NCBI GenBank assembly: GCA_002722525.1
Contig: PBMJ01000012.1
Span: 19,241-35,529 of the forward strand
Reading direction: 5' to 3'
Origin: Acidimicrobiaceae bacterium
GTDB lineage: Bacteria > Actinomycetota > Acidimicrobiia > Acidimicrobiales > UBA8592
DNA: 16,289 nt
Both the position numbers and the translations under genes were made by a program. The notes beneath the pieces are model-generated. The model saw nothing but the letters and a program-made list of their open reading frames with translations, searched no databases and was not told the DNA's origin. Shown in pieces: positions 14,277-16,289 of the stretch. Position 1 is the first letter of the stretch. The number at the start of each line of letters is the position of its first letter.

Positions 14277-15363
14277 TATAGATCTTGAAGCAATTAAACA
14301 CAATGTCCAAGAGATATCTCAAGTAGTTTCGCCTGCAATTCTTTGTGCTGTTGTCAAAGCTGATGGATATGGACATGGAGCAATTCCGGTAGCTCGAGCA
14401 GCTGTATCTGCAGGAGCAAAGTGGTTGGCAGTTGCCTTGGTCGAAGAAGGAATCGCTCTTCGTGAAGCCGGTATCGAAGCTCCGATTTTGCTTTTGTCAG
14501 AACCCCGACCAAGAGAGATGGTACAGGTTGCCGAATATGGGCTAAGGCCAGCCGTATACAGCGGAGAGGGTATTGCAGCTGCAGCTGCAGCAGCAACTCA
14601 GGTGAATAAAGAAATCCATGTCCACTTGAAAATAGATACGGGGATGCGTCGAGTCGGAGTTGACCCTGATTTAGCTCTTACTTTAGCTCAAGCGATATCA
14701 GAAAAGTCATCTTTGATACTTGATGGTCTATGGACTCACTGTGCTGTCGCAAATAATCCTTCTAATCCGTTTACCGATAAGCAGCTCGCTCGCTTCGACG
14801 AGGTAGTTAAAAAAATAAGAGCTGAAGGTATAAGCTCTAACATGCTGCATAGCGCTAATTCTGCTCTGGCAATTAACAATCCAGAAGGAAGGTTTGACCT
14901 TGTTCGATGTGGGTTAGCAGTGTATGGCCTCTCACCTTTAGAGGGAATAGATGCAGCATTAGATCTTCGTCCGGCAATGAAAGTTCGTTCTGAAGTTTCG
15001 TATGTCAAGACAATTGAAGCCGGAGAGGGCGTTTCTTATGGGCTAAGTTGGGCAGCTCAGCAAAGCACTAAGCTCGCAACTGTCCCGATGGGATATGCAG
15101 ACGGGTTACGTCGTGATGCTGGTCATCGAGGAGGGGAAGTCCTTATCGGTGGAAAGCGGCACCCTATCGTTGGAAACGTTACGATGGATCAGTTCTTGGT
15201 TGATTGCGGAGAGAATGAAGTAGCCTCTGGAGATGAGGTAGTGATATTGGGTCCTCAAGGCGACGACCATATTTCGGCAGCAGAATGGGCTGAGATATTT
15301 GAGACGATCACATATGAAATTATTTGCGGAATAGAAAGTCGAATTCCGCGAAGATATTCGTAA
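14257..15363 (+). CDS. alr: Alanine racemase
   Basis: Alr is a PLP enzyme that interconverts L- and D-alanine; D-Ala is used for peptidoglycan precursors. The 368-residue product begins MRPTWADIDLEAIKHN and has AVVKADGYGHGA with PLP-binding Lys34. LKIDTGMRRVG, WTHCAVAN and HSANSAL follow. The second catalytic residue is Tyr261 in GVSYGLSW, and PMGYADGLRR and GNVTMDQFLVDCGE complete the C-terminal beta domain. The ATG lies inside the 3' end of nnr (20-nt overlap in another frame), with a strong GGAGG 6 nt upstream at 14246-14250. That spacing fixes the start and suggests co-translation. A run of seven alanines (residues 107-113), encoded by mixed GCA/GCT codons, is a mild curiosity. Confidence 0.97.
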   Translation: MRPTWADIDLEAIKHNVQEISQVVSPAILCAVVKADGYGHGAIPVARAAVSAGAKWLAVALVEEGIALREAGIEAPILLLSEPRPREMVQVAEYGLRPAVYSGEGIAAAAAAATQVNKEIHVHLKIDTGMRRVGVDPDLALTLAQAISEKSSLILDGLWTHCAVANNPSNPFTDKQLARFDEVVKKIRAEGISSNMLHSANSALAINNPEGRFDLVRCGLAVYGLSPLEGIDAALDLRPAMKVRSEVSYVKTIEAGEGVSYGLSWAAQQSTKLATVPMGYADGLRRDAGHRGGEVLIGGKRHPIVGNVTMDQFLVDCGENEVASGDEVVILGPQGDDHISAAEWAEIFETITYEIICGIESRIPRRYS

Positions 15364-15380
15364 TTCGGGAGTGGTTAGGG

Positions 15381-16241
15381 ATGCTTACAGATATTGATGG
15401 AATAGAAGTTGGGAATTGGAGCGATACAGGAGCAAAAACTGGATGCACGGTAATACTGTTCCCAGAGGGAACGGCTGCATCGGGTGAGATTCGCGGTGGA
15501 GCACCAGCAACAAGAGATTTTGCATTACTGCATCCCAGCCGGCTAGTAGAGCATATAAATGCAGTCGTACTCTCCGGTGGGTCAGCTTATGGTTTAGCAG
15601 CTTGCGACGGAGTAATGAGTTTTCTTGAAGAGCGGGGACAAGGCTTTGCCACAGCTTCAGGTAAAGTTCCTATCGTCGTAGGGATGTCACTCTTTGATCT
15701 TGGCGAGGGTGACTCTACAAAACGGCCCGGTGCAAAGCAAGGAAAGGAAGCTGCGGAAATAGCTTCCTCAACTAAAACCGACGTTGGGTTAATCGGGGCA
15801 GGTACAGGTGCGACAATTTCTAAGTGGAGAGGTAAGGAGTATGCGAAGTTCGGTGGTATCGGCTCAGCCACGTGTAGGTCCGGGGAGCTCATGGTTTCTG
15901 CATTGCTGGCGGTAAATGCTAGTGGTGATATAGATGATGGCACAGTCAGCCAATCGATACTCGATGGGACTTTTGAGTTTCCTGAAATTGTTCCATTTGA
16001 GAACACGACGATAGGAGTTGTTGTAACCAATGCCAGATTGACAAAAGGCGAATGTTTTCTAACTAGCCAGAGCGCGCATGATGGCTTTGCTAAAGCCATC
16101 TTTCCCGCACACACCCAAGGGGATGGCGATGCCATTGTTGTAGCAGCTACAGGAACTATAGAAGCTTCTTTAGGAGAAGTTCGACTTCTTGCAACTGTGG
16201 CGGTTGAAAAAGCAATACGAAGTGTCGGAAAAGGAACGTAG
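15381..16241 (+). CDS. P1 family peptidase (DmpA/S58-type, self-processing)
   Basis: This is a member of the DmpA/P1 Ntn-hydrolase-like family, which includes L-aminopeptidase/D-amidase-esterase enzymes. The product has 286 residues, shorter than typical members (often 320-370). Motifs are AVVLSGGSAYGLAACDGVM, VPIVVGMSLFDLGEGD, GAGTGAT (139-145) and FGGIGSAT. In NTTIGVVVTNARLTKGE the predicted maturation site is Asn208/Thr209, with Thr209 as new N-terminal nucleophile; this is inferred from family logic. The start is ATG 15381, with GGGAG 9 nt upstream (15367-15371). The frame is open back to 15324, but that part overlaps alr and does not match the family. It starts 17 nt after alr, probably in the same operon. 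The substrate cannot be told from sequence. Confidence 0.88.
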   Translation: MLTDIDGIEVGNWSDTGAKTGCTVILFPEGTAASGEIRGGAPATRDFALLHPSRLVEHINAVVLSGGSAYGLAACDGVMSFLEERGQGFATASGKVPIVVGMSLFDLGEGDSTKRPGAKQGKEAAEIASSTKTDVGLIGAGTGATISKWRGKEYAKFGGIGSATCRSGELMVSALLAVNASGDIDDGTVSQSILDGTFEFPEIVPFENTTIGVVVTNARLTKGECFLTSQSAHDGFAKAIFPAHTQGDGDAIVVAATGTIEASLGEVRLLATVAVEKAIRSVGKGT

Positions 16242-16242
16242 C

Positions 16243-16289
16243 TTGAAATACAATCCCGACCTCTATTTGGAGATGATCTTAGACTTACA
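16243..16289 (+). CDS. Start of an unidentified gene, right-truncated
   Basis: An open frame starts at TTG 16243 and runs off the window edge, giving (M)KYNPDLYLEMILDLT. AAGGAA at 16231-16236, inside the last codons of the peptidase gene, lies 6 nt upstream, a good spacing, and supports translation. With only 15 codons no family can be named. A resemblance of ILDLT to the start of DapE-like amidohydrolases came to mind but is too short to use. tsaE, which often follows alr in Actinobacteria, is not evident from these residues. Confidence 0.4.
   Translation, partial: MKYNPDLYLEMILDL

Noticed and set aside
14575..14595. GCA/GCT tandem repeat in alr as a phase-variable tract
   Set aside because: It encodes a seven-alanine stretch in an Ala-rich region common to Alr, with mixed codons, and is in triplets, so length change would not shift the frame.
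15587..16135. 182-codon frame on the - strand over the P1 peptidase
   Set aside because: Long, but fully antisense to a gene with clear motifs, and its Pro/Ser-rich composition is typical of a shadow frame.
1..16289. Mobile elements, CRISPR arrays, tRNA or rRNA genes, phage genes
   Set aside because: No transposase, terminal repeats, regularly spaced repeats or tRNA-like cloverleaf was seen; the order is that of a conserved housekeeping block.

Overview
The window looks like a chromosomal segment from an actinobacterium, most likely a lineage close to marine Acidimicrobiia. This is inferred from gene order and protein signatures and has not been searched. GC content looks moderate (low to mid 40s by eye), which is low for Actinobacteria. 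Supporting signs are: an IF-1 with the stretch MRMHYIRILPGDKV; a short-LID adenylate kinase; an S4 ending in EQLIVELYSK that sits between rpsK and rpoA; and the order rplM-rpsI-glmM-glmS-nnr-alr. All genes lie on the + strand, coding density is very high, and no stretch over 300 bases lacks a gene.

Region 1 (1-2947) is the end of the spc operon and its continuation: rpsE (3' part), rpmD, rplO, secY and adk. The map gene often found after adk is absent. A 133-139 nt non-coding gap with a weak promoter-like pair and a small hairpin follows. Region 2 (about 3081-7017) is the alpha operon: infA, rpmJ, rpsM, rpsK, rpsD, rpoA, rplQ and truA. infA may start at a CTG codon rather than at the ATG, which lies against the Shine-Dalgarno sequence.

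Region 3 (7018-7996) is rplM-rpsI, preceded by a 126 nt gap with two inverted repeats and a promoter-like hexamer pair, a candidate autoregulatory leader. Region 4 (8097-16241) links amino-sugar and D-alanine supply for the cell wall with metabolite repair. GlmM and a very long GlmS-like protein make glucosamine phosphates, a fused NAD(P)HX epimerase/dehydratase repairs damaged nicotinamide cofactors, alanine racemase makes D-alanine, and a P1/DmpA-type self-processing peptidase follows. The start of one more gene runs off the right edge.

The most unusual element is the 1140-residue GlmS-like protein. It keeps the glutaminase and sugar-isomerase catalytic residues but carries an insert of about 130 residues right after the catalytic N-terminus. 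It also has about 190 residues beyond the AK(S/T)VTV motif that normally ends GlmS. No mobile element, CRISPR array, tRNA or rRNA was found. This is largely a conserved housekeeping locus, and its novelty lies in domain architecture, start-codon choice and candidate leader structures.
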